Shown here: piece after piece, positions 5,365 to 5,816 of the stretch | Position numbering within the stretch: position 1 is the first letter of the stretch | Layout: each line of letters starts with the position of its first letter | From: Bacteroidaceae bacterium | Lineage (GTDB): Bacteria; Bacteroidota; Bacteroidia; Bacteroidales; Bacteroidaceae | Reading direction: 5' to 3' | Length of the DNA stretch: 5,816 nt | NCBI GenBank assembly: GCA_017557475.1 | Contig: JAFYYO010000184.1 | Location: forward strand, 1 to 5,816 | Made by a program: the position numbers and the translations under genes | Notes under the pieces: generated by a model | The model's database searches: none | The model's input: the letters and a program-made list of their open reading frames with translations, nothing else | Told to the model about the DNA's origin: nothing

Positions 5365-5816
5365 ATGAAGATAGGCGACCAGGTGCGCTTCCTCTCCGAG
5401 GTGGGAGGCGGCAGAGTGAGTGGCTTCCAAGGCAAGAACATCGTGCTTGTCGAGGACGAAGACGGCTTCGAGATACCGATGCTGATGCAGGATGTTGTCG
5501 TTGTTGGCAATGAGGAATACGATATCGGCAAGGTGAAAACGATAGAAAGGGAGAAGCCTCTCTCCAGTTCTCCCTTGAAGGCAAGAGAACAAGAGGAGCC
5601 TGAGGAGAAACCAATTACGTTCAAACCGAAACCATTAGAGCGGCGAGAGGGCGAGCGCCTGAACCTCTACCTTTCCTTCTTGCCTGACGAAATGAAGGAA
5701 ATCTCCAGCACGGGCTTCGAATCGTACCTCGTGAACGACAGCAACTACTATATGCAAGTCTCCCTGTTGAGCGCGGAAGGAGCCAGTTGGAAACTGCGTT
5801 TCTGTGGCATCATAGA
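5365..5816 (+). CDS. DUF2027-family protein, N-terminal part (C-terminal Smr domain expected)
   Basis: The gene begins at ATG 5365 and runs off the right edge after 150 complete codons. The N-terminus MKIGDQVRFLSEVGGGRVSG, then FQGKNIVLVEDEDGFEIPML, is the small SH3-like domain I associate with the Bacteroidetes DUF2027 family. The first 55 or so residues form that domain. A charged, proline-containing linker follows (about 56-90, REKPLSSSPLKAREQEEPEE). A second domain starts around residue 95 with LNLYLSFLPDEMKEISSTGF, followed by YLVNDSNYYMQVSLLS. Family members usually end in a Smr (small MutS-related) domain, which acts on DNA or RNA; that part would be beyond the window. There is no signal peptide or membrane segment, so it is cytoplasmic. 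It has its own promoter, divergent from the membrane-protein operon. Confidence in the gene and the N-terminal family is good; the cellular role is not established. Confidence 0.88.
   Translation, partial: MKIGDQVRFLSEVGGGRVSGFQGKNIVLVEDEDGFEIPMLMQDVVVVGNEEYDIGKVKTIEREKPLSSSPLKAREQEEPEEKPITFKPKPLERREGERLNLYLSFLPDEMKEISSTGFESYLVNDSNYYMQVSLLSAEGASWKLRFCGII

Overview
The window looks like chromosomal DNA of a Bacteroidales bacterium, most likely Prevotella-like. Three things point that way: gene starts without Shine-Dalgarno sequences, several upstream copies of the Bacteroidetes -7 promoter element TAnnTTTG, and gene families typical of that order (a long QueA, a DUF2027-type protein, a secreted beta-helix glycosidase). 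I see no transposase, integrase, phage gene, CRISPR array, tRNA or rRNA.

Layout from left to right. A minus-strand gene with a clean signal peptide enters from the left edge (1-174); only its N-terminus is present, and it is tentatively GH115-like. A 226-bp spacer follows. It holds that gene's promoter, a bipartite inverted repeat, and a four-copy repeat cluster that doubles as the likely terminator of queA. queA (401-1624, minus) makes the epoxyqueuosine step of queuosine tRNA modification. It is divergent from a YpfJ-type membrane-anchored zinc metallopeptidase (1732-2604, plus). That gene converges, with 12 bp between the stop codons, on a secreted right-handed beta-helix protein (2617-4314, minus). 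The beta-helix protein carries the DATHF...DD..NVH signature I associate with GH110 alpha-galactosidases. Its start overlaps by one base the stop of an uncharacterised three-helix membrane protein (4314-5072, minus), so the two form a tight operon. A 292-bp divergent spacer follows, with an A/T-only dyad over the membrane protein start and four tandem 21-bp repeats. The window ends inside a plus-strand gene of the DUF2027 family (5365 onwards).

The genes do not make up one pathway. queA and the metallopeptidase are housekeeping-type genes sharing a divergent promoter region. The membrane protein plus beta-helix glycosidase pair is the only convincing operon and may be a small glycan-related unit. 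No susC/susD pair or regulator is visible nearby. The less ordinary content is non-coding: two unrelated clusters of short self-complementary repeats with about 21-22 bp spacing, one behind queA and one in the divergent promoter region at the right. I did not find a clear new multi-gene system.
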